The notes beneath the pieces were generated by a model, which did not search any database, was not told the DNA's origin, and saw only the letters and a program-made list of their open reading frames with translations. The position numbers and the translations under genes were made by a program. Source: Inhella inkyongensis (GTDB lineage Bacteria > Pseudomonadota > Gammaproteobacteria > Burkholderiales > Burkholderiaceae_C). Taken from it: 64,000 nt of DNA. The number at the start of each line of letters is the position of its first letter. Position 1 is the stretch's first letter. Of the stretch, positions 9,287 to 18,454 are shown in pieces. The stretch is taken from positions 186,001 through 250,000 of the forward strand of contig NZ_CP040709.1 of NCBI RefSeq assembly GCF_005952805.1, written 5' to 3'.

Positions 9287-9332
9287 CGCTATATCTAGTG
9301 GATAGGCTGCGCGCCTCACACTAGATATAGCG
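9287..9332. promoter_or_regulatory. Tandem NrdR boxes (perfect 14-base inverted repeat)
   Basis: CGCTATATCTAGTG at 9287-9300 is repeated as its exact reverse complement at 9319-9332. Each arm contains a ten-base core (CTATATCTAG, CTAGATATAG) close to the NrdR box ACACTATATATAGTGT. The cores are 32 bp apart centre to centre, about three helical turns, as in known NrdR operators. The downstream box ends two bases before the nrdJ ATG, so bound NrdR would cover the translation start region. Confidence 0.85.
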
Positions 9333-9334
9333 CC

Positions 9335-12217
9335 ATGAACCCCACCCTGCTCACCGAACTCCCTGCCCAGGCCATCAGCCAGGAAGTCCTGCTGGAAAAG
9401 TACGCCAAGGGCGATGAAGCCAGCATCGCGGATGTGCAACGCCGCGTCGCGCTGGCCCTGGCCCAGGCCGAGGCGCCCGAGGCCCGCTCCCACTGGGCTG
9501 AGCAGTTCGAACAAGCCCTGCGCGCCGGCTTCATCCCTGCCGGTCGCGTGCAGTCGGCTGCCGGCGCCGGCATCCAGGCCACCCTGGTGAACTGTTTTGT
9601 GCAGCCCATCGGCGACAGCATCAGCAGCCCCGAAGAAGGCTTCCCCGGCATCTACCAGGCCCTGGCCGAGGCGGCCGAAACCATGCGCCGCGGCGGTGGC
9701 GTGGGCTACGACTTCTCGCGCATCCGCCCGGCCGGCGCCTGGGTGGGCTCGACGCAAAGCTCGGCCTCCGGGCCGGTCAGCTATCTGAAGGTGTTCGACC
9801 GCAGCTGCGAGACGGTGGAGAGCGCTGGCGCGCGCCGGGGCGCGCAGATGGGCGTGCTGCGCTGCGACCACCCGGACATCGAGACCTTCATCCACGCCAA
9901 GGACGGCGGTGAGCTGCGCAACTTCAACCTCAGCGTGGGCGTGACCGACGCCTTCATGCAGGCGGTGATCGAGGGCGGCGAGGTGGAGCTCACGCACAAA
10001 TCCGAGCCCGGCAAGGTGCTGAAAGAGGCCGGCGCCTACCGCCGCGACGACGGCCTCTGGGTCTACCGCCGCGTGCCGGCGCGCGATCTGTGGGACCAGA
10101 TCATGCGCTGCACCTACGACCACGCCGAACCCGGCGTGCTCTTCCTGGACAGCATCAACAAGGACAACAACCTCGGCTATTGCGAGACCATCACCGCGAC
10201 CAATCCTTGTGCTGAAGAGCCCCTGCCTCCCTATGGCTGCTGCTGCCTGGGCTCCATCGACCTGACGCGCTTCGTGGTCGACCCCTTCAGCGCCAACGCC
10301 GCCTTTGACGAGAACGCCTTCTGCGGCGTCATCGAGGTGGCGGTGCGCATGCTGGACAACGTGCTGGACCTGACCCTGTGGCCCCTGCCGCAGCAGGACG
10401 CCGAGGCCAAGGCCAAGCGCCGCGTGGGCCTGGGCTTCACCGGCCTGGGCGATGCCCTGGTGATGCTGGGCCTGCGCTACGACAGCCCGGCCGCGCGCAC
10501 CCAAGGCGCACGCATCGCCGAGGTGATGCGCGATGCCGCCTACCGCGCCTCCACCCACCTGGCCGCCGAGCGCGGCCCCTTCCCGCTCTTCAATGCCGAC
10601 CTCATGTTGGCCGGCGAGCGCTTCGCCAACCGCCTGCCCAAGGCGCTCAAGAAACGCATCCGCGAGGTGGGCCTGCGCAACTCGCACCTGCTGGCCATCG
10701 CCCCCACCGGCACCATCAGCCTGGCCTTCTGTGACAACGCCAGCAACGGCATTGAGCCCGCCTTCAGCTGGACCTACCAGCGCAAGAAGCGCCAGGCCGA
10801 TGGCTCGCACAAGGAATACGCGGTGGAAGACCACGCCTACCGCCTGTTCAAGCACCTGCATGGGGCCGAGGCGCCCCTTCCGCCGGCCTTTGTGAGCGCG
10901 CTGGAAATCAGCGCCGCGGACCACGCCGCCATGGTGGGCGCGGTCGCGCCCTTCATCGACACGGCCATCAGCAAGACCGTGAACGTGCCGGCCGACTACC
11001 CCTTCGAGGACTTCCGCGAGCTCTACACCCAGGCCTGGAAGCTCGGGCTCAAGGGCCTGGCCACCTACCGGCCCAACGCGGTGCTGGGGGCTGTGCTGTC
11101 CACCACGCCCAGCCCGGCTCCCGTGGCAGCGGCGCCGACCCTGGACCCCAACCAGCGCCTGGTGCTCAAGCCCGCAGGGGCCCCGGTGCTGGCCTCGCTG
11201 CGCTGGCCCAGCCGCCCCGAGCTGCCCAGCGGCAACCCGGCCTGGACCTTCATGGTGCGCCACCCGTTGGGGGACTTCGCGCTCTTCATCGGCGAGCTGG
11301 CCGAGGCCGGCGGCAACCGCCCCTTCGAGGTCTGGGTCAATGGTGCCGAACAGCACGAAGGCCTGCGCGGCCTGGGCGCGCTGGCCAAGAGCCTGTCCAT
11401 GGACCTGCGCGCCAACGACCTGGGCTGGCTGCAGCTGAAGCTCGACACCCTGGCCCATCTGGCCGAGGAACATGCCTTCGAGATGCCCTTCCCGCCGCAG
11501 GGCCAGCCGCGCCGCTTCCCTGGCGTGGTGGCGGCCTTGGCAGCTCTGCTGCGCTGGCGCTGCGAACAACTCAAGACCTTGCCCATGCCCGAGGGCCAGG
11601 CCACCCCGGTGCTGGATTCGCTGTTCAGCCGGCACGAGCCGCAGACCGGCTTTGACGGCACCCTGGCCTGGGCCGTGGATGTGGTGAACCCGGCCACGCA
11701 GGAGGACTTCACGCTCACGCTCAAGGAGGTCAGCCTGCCCGGCCCCGATGGCAGCGTGCACACCCGGCCCTGCGCCATGGCGCTCTCGGGCCGCTACCCT
11801 CGCGCGCTGGATGGCCTGGCCCGGTTGCTGAGCCTGGACATGCGCGTGGTGGACCCGGCCTGGATCGGCATGAAGCTGCGCAAGCTTTTGAACTACGCCG
11901 AGCCGCTGGGCGACTTCATGGCCTTCGAGCCCGGCCTGAAGGACGAACGCCGGCAGCGCACCTGGCCCAGCACGGTGGCCTATCTGGCGAGATTGGTGCT
12001 GCACCGCTACGCCATGCTGGGCATCCTGGACGAGCAGGGCTACCCGCTGCGCGAGATGGGCGTGCTGCAGGCCCCGGCGCCGCAGGCCGGCGGCAGCGTG
12101 GGCGGCCTGCAGATCCAGGCCGGCCGCAGCTGCCCGGAATGCGGCAACGCCACGCTGATCCACAAGGACGGCTGCGACTTCTGCACCGCCTGCGGGCATG
12201 TGGGGGCCTGTGGCTGA
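9335..12217 (+). CDS. nrdJ: Adenosylcobalamin-dependent ribonucleoside-diphosphate reductase (class II)
   Basis: 960 residues. Class II enzymes make deoxynucleotides without oxygen, using coenzyme B12. Visible family features: VNCFVQP with the first active-site cysteine; NLGYCETITATNPCAEEPLP with the NPCAE catalytic motif; the following GCCCLGSIDL; and a C-terminal cysteine-rich tail (CPECG then CDFCTACG) that is the usual reductant/zinc element. Residues about 590-900 form the extra domain of long proteobacterial NrdJ. Start fixed by the ATG right after the second NrdR box; no Shine-Dalgarno is evident because the operator occupies that position. Controlled by FNR/DNR-type and NrdR sites. 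Confidence 0.95.
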   Translation: MNPTLLTELPAQAISQEVLLEKYAKGDEASIADVQRRVALALAQAEAPEARSHWAEQFEQALRAGFIPAGRVQSAAGAGIQATLVNCFVQPIGDSISSPEEGFPGIYQALAEAAETMRRGGGVGYDFSRIRPAGAWVGSTQSSASGPVSYLKVFDRSCETVESAGARRGAQMGVLRCDHPDIETFIHAKDGGELRNFNLSVGVTDAFMQAVIEGGEVELTHKSEPGKVLKEAGAYRRDDGLWVYRRVPARDLWDQIMRCTYDHAEPGVLFLDSINKDNNLGYCETITATNPCAEEPLPPYGCCCLGSIDLTRFVVDPFSANAAFDENAFCGVIEVAVRMLDNVLDLTLWPLPQQDAEAKAKRRVGLGFTGLGDALVMLGLRYDSPAARTQGARIAEVMRDAAYRASTHLAAERGPFPLFNADLMLAGERFANRLPKALKKRIREVGLRNSHLLAIAPTGTISLAFCDNASNGIEPAFSWTYQRKKRQADGSHKEYAVEDHAYRLFKHLHGAEAPLPPAFVSALEISAADHAAMVGAVAPFIDTAISKTVNVPADYPFEDFRELYTQAWKLGLKGLATYRPNAVLGAVLSTTPSPAPVAAAPTLDPNQRLVLKPAGAPVLASLRWPSRPELPSGNPAWTFMVRHPLGDFALFIGELAEAGGNRPFEVWVNGAEQHEGLRGLGALAKSLSMDLRANDLGWLQLKLDTLAHLAEEHAFEMPFPPQGQPRRFPGVVAALAALLRWRCEQLKTLPMPEGQATPVLDSLFSRHEPQTGFDGTLAWAVDVVNPATQEDFTLTLKEVSLPGPDGSVHTRPCAMALSGRYPRALDGLARLLSLDMRVVDPAWIGMKLRKLLNYAEPLGDFMAFEPGLKDERRQRTWPSTVAYLARLVLHRYAMLGILDEQGYPLREMGVLQAPAPQAGGSVGGLQIQAGRSCPECGNATLIHKDGCDFCTACGHVGACG

Positions 12218-12225
12218 GATGGCGA

Positions 12226-12250
12226 TCGAACCGTTCTGAGAACGGTTCGA
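12226..12250. terminator. Perfect hairpin after nrdJ
   Basis: TCGAACCGTTCT and its exact complement AGAACGGTTCGA flank a single G, starting nine bases after the nrdJ stop. No T tract follows, so it may be a weak terminator or mRNA-stabilising hairpin between nrdJ and the nar block. Confidence 0.5.
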
Positions 12251-12340
12251 CGCCCCTCAAGCGGCAGCTTGGGCTTGCGGCAACGCAAAGCCCAGCCGGA
12301 CCGGCCCCTGGATCGCGCCGCCGGCGATCGACAATCCGGC

Positions 12341-14209
12341 ATGACCTGGCAATGGAAGAACGCGCGGCTCGCCACCAAGGTAGGCCTACTCGGTGCGGGC
12401 CTGCTGGTGACCGCGCTGACATCCATTGGCCTGACCCTCTGGCTGGGCTGGCAGCTCGAGGGCGGCGCGGCGGCAGTCAACGAGGCCGGCCGCCTGCGCA
12501 TGCAGACCCTGCGCATCGCGCACGCGGTGGCGCTGGGCGAGCATCGGGATGTCGACCGGCACCTGCAGCAGGTCGACGAGGCCCTGCGTCTGGTCCGAGA
12601 CGGCGACCCCGCCCGCCCCCTCTTCCTGCCGCGCGACCGCGCCACGGCCGCGGCCTACCAGGCCGTCGGTGACGGCTGGCAGGATTTCCGCGCCCAGGCC
12701 GCGCGGGAGCTCCCGCGCATCACCGGCGCCCAGGTCGACGACATGGTGCAGCGCGTCGACGGCCTGGTGGCCGCCATCGAGACCCAGCTGGCGCAGCGCA
12801 ACACCCTGCTGTCCTCGGTGCAGCTGGCCTTGGTCGGTCTGGCCATCGCCGCCGCGGTCGCTTTTCTCTATGCCTCGCACCTGCTGGTGTTCGCGCCGGT
12901 GGACCGCCTGCGCCGCGGCCTCTCTGCGCTCGAGCGCGGCGATCTGCGAGCCCGGGTCGCAGAAAGTTCCCGCGACGAGTTTGGCGAGTTGGCGCGTGGT
13001 TTCAACCGCATGGCCGCGCATCTGCAGGCCCTGTACGCCGGCATGGAAGACGATGTGCGGGCCAAGACCAGCGCGCTACGCGACGAGAAGCACCGCCTGG
13101 CGGCGCTCTACGACGCCAGCGCCTTCGCGGCCCGGGCCGCCTCGCAGCAGGAGCTGGCGGCCGGCTTCACCGAGCGGCTGCGCCGCGTCGCGCGCTGCGA
13201 CGGCGTGGCCATCCGCTGGCTGGACAGCAGCCAGCAGCGCATGGTGCTGCTGGCGGCCCAGGGCCTGCCCCCGGCGATGCTGGAGTCCGAACGCTGCCTG
13301 AAACCGGGCGACTGCCACTGCGGCAGCCCCGAGCCCAAGGCCCGCGTGATCCGCATCCAGGCCACTGAGCCTCTCAGCAGCGGCTGCACCAAGGCGGGTT
13401 TCGTGTCGGTGACCAGCGTGGCCCTGCCGGTGCAGGGGCGGATGATGGGCGAAATCAACCTCTTCTACCGCGAGGCCGCGGTGCTGGAGCCCGCGGATGG
13501 CGAGCTGCTGGACAGCCTGGCCAGCCACCTGTCGAGCGCACTCGAGGGCCTGCGCCATGCGGCGCTACGGCGCGAGGCGGCCGTGGCTGAGGAGCGCGCG
13601 CTGCTGGCGCGCGAGCTGCATGATTCGATCGCGCAGAGCCTGGCCTTCATGAAGATCCAGCTGCAGCTGCTCAAGGCCGCCCAGCAGCATGGCCAGGCCA
13701 CCGAAACCCTGCGCCTGCTCGACCAGCTGGAGCTCGGGCTGAAGGAAAGCAGCGCCGATGTGCGCGCGCTGCTGATGAATTTCCGCACCCGCACCGATGG
13801 CGACGACCTGCTGCCTGCCCTGCAGCAGACGCTGCAGAAGTTCCGCCTGCAAAGCGGCCTGCCGGCCGAGTTGACGGTGGAGGGCCACGGCGCGCCCCTT
13901 CCCGCCGACGTGCAGGTGCAGCTGCTGCACGTGGTGCAGGAGGCCCTATCGAATGTGCGCAAGCATGCCCAGGCCCGGGCCGTGCAGGTGCATCTGCTGC
14001 ACCAGCCCCATTGGCAGATCGAGATCCGCGACGACGGCTGCGGCTTCGACCCGGTGCACGACGCGCCCGACGACAGCCATGTGGGCCTGCGCATCATGCG
14101 CGAACGCGCCGCCAAGGTCGGCGCCACGGTCGAGCTGCGCTCACGCCCGGGCAGCGGCACCCGCGTCTGCGTGGCCCTGCCAGAATCCGCCGCGCTGAAC
14201 CATGACTGA
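12341..14209 (+). CDS. narX: Nitrate/nitrite sensor histidine kinase
   Basis: 622 residues. TM1 near residues 18-38; a periplasmic four-helix domain carrying the nitrate-binding P-box-like VNEAGRLRMQTLRIA; TM2 about 165-190; HAMP; a cysteine-containing GAF-like central module (CLKPGDCHCG); and a HisKA_3 core with phosphorylated histidine in ARELHDSIAQSLAF. The ATPase has HVVQEALSNVRKHA, DDGCGF and GLRIMRERA. NarX phosphorylates NarL in response to nitrate. ATG at 12341 chosen because the TM pattern begins there. The stop lies eight bases inside narL, so the pair is coupled. Confidence 0.95.
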   Translation: MTWQWKNARLATKVGLLGAGLLVTALTSIGLTLWLGWQLEGGAAAVNEAGRLRMQTLRIAHAVALGEHRDVDRHLQQVDEALRLVRDGDPARPLFLPRDRATAAAYQAVGDGWQDFRAQAARELPRITGAQVDDMVQRVDGLVAAIETQLAQRNTLLSSVQLALVGLAIAAAVAFLYASHLLVFAPVDRLRRGLSALERGDLRARVAESSRDEFGELARGFNRMAAHLQALYAGMEDDVRAKTSALRDEKHRLAALYDASAFAARAASQQELAAGFTERLRRVARCDGVAIRWLDSSQQRMVLLAAQGLPPAMLESERCLKPGDCHCGSPEPKARVIRIQATEPLSSGCTKAGFVSVTSVALPVQGRMMGEINLFYREAAVLEPADGELLDSLASHLSSALEGLRHAALRREAAVAEERALLARELHDSIAQSLAFMKIQLQLLKAAQQHGQATETLRLLDQLELGLKESSADVRALLMNFRTRTDGDDLLPALQQTLQKFRLQSGLPAELTVEGHGAPLPADVQVQLLHVVQEALSNVRKHAQARAVQVHLLHQPHWQIEIRDDGCGFDPVHDAPDDSHVGLRIMRERAAKVGATVELRSRPGSGTRVCVALPESAALNHD

Positions 14210-14870
14210 ACTCGCAGCCCCCGCCATCCGTGTGCTCGTCGTCGACGACCACACCCTGTTCCGCCGTGGCCTGATCGCGTTGCTGGCCACCCAGCCACAG
14301 CTGCAGGTGGTGGGCGAGGCGGCCGACGCCTCGGCGGCCGAGCGCCTGGCCGCCGAGCTGCAGCCGCAGGTCATCCTGCTCGACAACCACCTGCCCGGCG
14401 TCAGCGGCGTGCAGGCGCTGCCGGCGCTGAAGGCCGCGGCGCCGCAGGCCCAGGTGCTGATGCTGACGATGAGCGAGGCGGAGTCCGACCTCGGCGCGGC
14501 GCTCCGGGGCGGCGCCTGCGGCTATCTGCTCAAGACGGCCGACAACCTGGAGCTGACGCAGGCCATCGAGCGCGCCAGCCGCGGCGTGTCGAGCTTCAGT
14601 GGTGAGATGGCCGGCAAACTGGCCAGCGCCTTCCGGCAGGAGACCGAGCTCAGCGCCCCGCCGCCGCCCGACCCCTTTGCCAGTCTGTCGCCGCGCGAGC
14701 GCGAGATCCTTGAGCTGATCGCGCGAGGCGATTCCAACAAGCAGATCGCCCGCGCACTCGGCATTGCCGAGACCACGGTCAAGATCCATGTGCAGCACCT
14801 GCTGCGCAAGCTGGACCTGGACTCGCGCGTGCAGGCCGCGGTACTGGTGACCCAGCAGCGCAGCGCCTAA
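14202..14870 (+). CDS. narL: Nitrate response regulator, NarL/LuxR type
   Basis: 222 residues. Receiver domain: VLVVDDHTLFRRGLIALL with the acidic pair, the phospho-acceptor aspartate in ILLDNHLPG (the family usually reads LLDLNMPG), MLTMS, and the LLK lysine. C-terminal LuxR-type helix-turn-helix: LSPREREILELIARG then NKQIARALGIAETTVKIH. Partner of NarX with an 8-base overlap. Expected to bind heptamer sites near nar promoters; I found no convincing paired heptamers in 14871-15016. Confidence 0.95.
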   Translation: MTELAAPAIRVLVVDDHTLFRRGLIALLATQPQLQVVGEAADASAAERLAAELQPQVILLDNHLPGVSGVQALPALKAAAPQAQVLMLTMSEAESDLGAALRGGACGYLLKTADNLELTQAIERASRGVSSFSGEMAGKLASAFRQETELSAPPPPDPFASLSPREREILELIARGDSNKQIARALGIAETTVKIHVQHLLRKLDLDSRVQAAVLVTQQRSA

Positions 14871-15016
14871 CCCGCGCTCAGAGTGCCCTAGTCCTTTCGA
14901 ACGAGGGCGGCGCGGCGCGCCTCGTCCCTGCGACCATCCGCCGCCTGCCGTTCCGGTGAATGGTCGGCCGGCCGGCCGCAGGCCAAAGTGCTCACAGCAA
15001 TCCTGAGGAGCACTGC

Positions 15017-16282
15017 ATGTCCGCCCCCCCTGCCGACCGCAAGGCCTGGTCGGTGCTGATCGTCAGCACCCTGGCATTCACCGTCTGCTTCATGGTGTGG
15101 ATGATGTTTGGCGTCATCGGCATCCCGATCAAGCAGCAGCTCGGTCTCACGGCCACGCAATTCGGCCTGCTCACCTCGATGCCGGTGCTCACCGGCTCAT
15201 TGGTGCGCGTGCCCCTGGGCATCTGGACCGATCGCTACGGCGGTCGCATCGTGATGGCCCTGCTGATGGCCAGCACGGTCCCCGCGATCTGGCTGATGGC
15301 CTACGCGACGCAGTACTGGCATTTCCTGACCATCGGCCTGTTCGTCGGTCTTGCCGGCGGCGCGTTCTCGGTCGGCACGCCCTATGTGGCGCGCTGGTTC
15401 CCGAAGAAGCGCCAGGGCATGGCCATGGGGGTGTACGGGGCCGGCAACTCGGGCTCGGCGGTGAACAAATTCGTGGCCCCGGTGATCCTGGTCGCCTTCG
15501 GCTGGACCATGGTGCCCCAGGTCTATGCCGCCGTGATGGTCGGCACGGTGCTGCTGTTCTGGCTGTTCAGCTACAGCGACCCCAGGCACCGTGCCGCCAG
15601 CCATGTGAAGTTCACGGACCAGCTCAAGGCGCTGAAGGACCCCAAGGTGCTGAAGTACTGCCAGTACTACAGCATCGTGTTCGGCGGCTATGTCGCGCTG
15701 GCACTGTGGATGGTGCAGTACTACGTCGGCGAGTACGGGCTGGACATCCGCGTCGCGGCCCTGCTGGCCGCCTGCTTCAGCCTGCCCGGCGGCGTGCTGC
15801 GCGCCATCGGCGGCGTGCTCTCCGACCGCTATGGCGCCCACCAGGTCACCTGGTGGGTGATGTGGGTGAGCTGGATCTGCCTGTTCCTGCTCAGCTATCC
15901 GCAGACCGACTTCACCATCCACACCATCGAAGGCGCCAGGACCTTCCACATCGGCCTGAACGTCTACATGTTCACCGCCATCATGGGCGTGCTGGGCGTG
16001 GCCTGGGCCTTCGGCAAGGCCTCGGTGTTCAAGTACATCAGCGACGAGTACCCGCACAACATCGGCGCCATCAGCGGCATCGTCGGTCTGGCCGGCGGCC
16101 TGGGCGGCTTCGTGCTGCCCATCCTGTTCGGCGCCCTGCTGGACTTCACCGGCATCCGCTCCAGCGCCTTCATGCTGATGTATGGCGTGGTCTGGGTCTC
16201 CCTGATCTGGATGTACTGGACCGAAGTGCGCAAGACCGAGCTGATGGGGCGGCACGCCACCGGCATGCGGCTCAAGGCCTGA
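15017..16282 (+). CDS. narK: Nitrate/nitrite transporter, NarK1 type
   Basis: 421 residues, 12 predicted TM helices, major facilitator superfamily. Visible NarK-family signatures are PLGIWTDRYGGR in the first cytoplasmic loop and glycine-rich membrane segments (GLAGGAFSVGTPYVARWFP; GIVGLAGGLGGFVLP). This shorter form resembles the NarK1 half of NarK1-NarK2 pairs, which in studied denitrifiers act as nitrate/proton symporters. GAGGAG precedes the ATG by six bases. First of two tandem transporters; narK2 starts 16 bases after its stop. Confidence 0.9.
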   Translation: MSAPPADRKAWSVLIVSTLAFTVCFMVWMMFGVIGIPIKQQLGLTATQFGLLTSMPVLTGSLVRVPLGIWTDRYGGRIVMALLMASTVPAIWLMAYATQYWHFLTIGLFVGLAGGAFSVGTPYVARWFPKKRQGMAMGVYGAGNSGSAVNKFVAPVILVAFGWTMVPQVYAAVMVGTVLLFWLFSYSDPRHRAASHVKFTDQLKALKDPKVLKYCQYYSIVFGGYVALALWMVQYYVGEYGLDIRVAALLAACFSLPGGVLRAIGGVLSDRYGAHQVTWWVMWVSWICLFLLSYPQTDFTIHTIEGARTFHIGLNVYMFTAIMGVLGVAWAFGKASVFKYISDEYPHNIGAISGIVGLAGGLGGFVLPILFGALLDFTGIRSSAFMLMYGVVWVSLIWMYWTEVRKTELMGRHATGMRLKA

Positions 16283-16298
16283 ACCCCGAAGGAATCCC

Positions 16299-17933
16299 AT
16301 GCATACCCCCACCCCAAGCGGCGCCCGCGCCGACATCAGCGACTGGCGCCCCGAAGAGGAGCGCTTCTGGGAACAGACCGGCCGGCGCATCGCCTACCGC
16401 AACCTCTGGCTCTCGATCCCGGCCCTGCTCTGCGGCTTCGCCGTCTGGGGCATGTGGGGCATCATCAGCGTGCAGATGCTGAACCTGGGCTTCCCCTTCA
16501 GCCAGGCCGAGCTCTTCACGCTGACCGCCATTGCCGGCATCTCCGGCGCCACCATGCGCATCCCCGCCTCCTTCCTGGTGCGTCTGGCCGGCGGCCGCAA
16601 CACCATCACGCTGACCACCGGCATGCTGCTGGCCCCGGCCATCGGCACCGGCATCGCACTGCAGCACCCCGAGTGGCCGTTGTGGGTGTTCCAGCTGATG
16701 GCGCTGTGGTCCGGCGTGGGCGGCGGCAACTTTGCGTCGTCGATGTCCAACATCAGCACCTTCTTCCCCAAGCGCCTGCAGGGCACGGCCCTGGGCCTGA
16801 ACGGCGGCCTGGGAAATTTCGGCGTCACCACCATGCAGATCCTGATCCCGCTGGTGATGACGATGCCGCTGTTCGGCGCACTGGGCGGCGACTCGATGCC
16901 GCTGCTGAAGGACAGCGGCTGGATCTTCGGCAAGATCGCCGCCGGCACTCCGGCCTGGGTGCAGAACGCCGGCTTTGCCTGGGTGGTCTCGCTGATTCCG
17001 CTGGCCATGGCCTGCTGGTGGGGCATGAACAACCTCAGCAGCGTGTCGCCCACGGCCGGCCATCCGATCAAGGCCTTCGCCAAGATCACCTATCTGTACA
17101 CCCTGGCCTTCATTCCTTCGATCGCCATCCTCTACGTCTACCTGCCGGCGCCCACCGGGCTGGGGCTGATCAATATGTGGGTGGCGGTGCCGCTGGACAT
17201 CGTCAGCGCGCTGCTGATCATGAAGCTGGCCGCCTTCGGCCCGATGAAGGAGAACATCGCCAGGCAGTTCGCGATCTTCCGCAACAAGCACACCTGGTCG
17301 ATGACGGCGCTCTACATCGTCACCTTCGGCTCCTTCATCGGCTTCTCGATGGCGCTGCCGCTGTCGATCGCGGTGATCTTCGGCGTCAGCCATGTGCCCG
17401 ACGCCGCCGGCGTCATGCAGCACACGCTGAAGAACCCCAACGCCCCCTCGGCCTTCACCTACGCCTGGCTGGGCCCCTTCGTCGGCGCGGCCATGCGTCC
17501 GCTGGGTGGCTGGATTGCCGACCGCTGGGGCGGCTCCCTGGTCACGCAAATCATCTCGGCCATCCTGGTCGTCGGCTCGGTGGCCACCGGCTACGTGATG
17601 AGCCTGGCCTACAACTCGGCGACGCCCGAGCAGTACTTCCCGCTCTTCCTCGGCCTGATCCTGCTGCTCTTCTTCGCCAGCGGCATCGGCAACGGCAGCA
17701 CCTTCCGCACCATCGGCGTGGTGTTCGACCGCCAGCAGGCCGGTCCGGTGCTGGGCTGGACCTCGGCCGTGGCCGGCTACGGCGCCTTCATCGCTCCGGT
17801 CGTCATCGGCGACCAGATCAGGGCCGGCACGCCGCAGTTCGCGATGTACGGCTTCGCGGTGTTCTACGGCCTGTGCCTGCTGATCAACTGGGGCTTCTAC
17901 CTGCGACGCGGCGCGGAGATCCACAACCCCTGA
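16299..17933 (+). CDS. narK2: Nitrate/nitrite antiporter, NarK2 type
   Basis: 544 residues, MFS, 12 or more TM helices. Strong nitrate-porter signatures: GVGGGNFASSMSNISTFFP, LNGGLGNFGVT, RPLGGWIADRWGG, and GIGNGSTFRTIG near the C-terminus. Soluble N-terminal extension of about 35 residues (ADISDWRPEEERFWEQTGRR), typical of NarK2. Probably exchanges nitrate for nitrite. Preceded by an AAGGAA motif and translated directly after narK1. Confidence 0.92.
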   Translation: MHTPTPSGARADISDWRPEEERFWEQTGRRIAYRNLWLSIPALLCGFAVWGMWGIISVQMLNLGFPFSQAELFTLTAIAGISGATMRIPASFLVRLAGGRNTITLTTGMLLAPAIGTGIALQHPEWPLWVFQLMALWSGVGGGNFASSMSNISTFFPKRLQGTALGLNGGLGNFGVTTMQILIPLVMTMPLFGALGGDSMPLLKDSGWIFGKIAAGTPAWVQNAGFAWVVSLIPLAMACWWGMNNLSSVSPTAGHPIKAFAKITYLYTLAFIPSIAILYVYLPAPTGLGLINMWVAVPLDIVSALLIMKLAAFGPMKENIARQFAIFRNKHTWSMTALYIVTFGSFIGFSMALPLSIAVIFGVSHVPDAAGVMQHTLKNPNAPSAFTYAWLGPFVGAAMRPLGGWIADRWGGSLVTQIISAILVVGSVATGYVMSLAYNSATPEQYFPLFLGLILLLFFASGIGNGSTFRTIGVVFDRQQAGPVLGWTSAVAGYGAFIAPVVIGDQIRAGTPQFAMYGFAVFYGLCLLINWGFYLRRGAEIHNP

Positions 17934-18454
17934 GGCGCGCCGGCCTCCTTGACCATACCGGGCTGGCGGTTGTTGCAGGCCCGCCATGGAGCGCGCCTGC
18001 CGCACCATGGTGACGTGGTGCGGATCGACCTGCTGGAGCCGCGCAGGGTGTTCTCCTGCTTCACCTTGACCGCGGCCACCCCCATCGTGCATGGCGGCTG
18101 ACCGCCTGCCATCGTGGGCATGCAGTCCCGGGTCCTATCCGGCGCCCGGATCGCTGGCGAACTGGGTCCGCTCACCCAAGCGATGGGATTCGAGACTCAC
18201 CTGCGCTGGACCTGGGCCGGGCCGCCGGCTTCGCGCCGCCGGGCGGGGTCGCCCGGGCCATGCTTGGTGCGGCCAATCTGGCCCGGCTGTTCGTGGCCTG
18301 CGGCCCGCTCAGGCATTGATCCGGCCGCGCCGGTCTGGGCGCCCCTAGTTCCAAAGAACGATGCCCCGGCCGCGGTGCCTCGTCATTCCGCGCCAAGCCG
18401 CCCCGCCCCGCCGATGGATGGTGGCCAAGGCAAGGAAAACCGAGCATCCGGATC
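17934..18454. other. 521-base gap with coding-like fragments, no intact gene
   Basis: No complete gene recognised. Short stretches in different forward frames read like protein: one ends FTLTAATPIVHGG at about 18100, another reads RVLSGARIAGELGPLTQAMG at about 18126-18185, and a third reads ALDLGRAAGFAPPGG before a stop near 18318. Frame shifts between them suggest a decayed gene between narK2 and the third narK-type gene, but chance coding potential in GC-rich DNA cannot be excluded. No FNR-type site found; only half-sites (TTGAC, TTGAT) occur. Confidence 0.35.

Noticed and set aside
9248-12199. 983-codon reverse open frame opposite nrdJ
   Set aside because: Low-complexity antisense shadow of nrdJ, whose motifs and operators are clear on the forward strand.
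18300-18340. FNR site for narGHJI around TTGATCCGGCC
   Set aside because: Only the left half-site is present; no matching TCAA at the right spacing.
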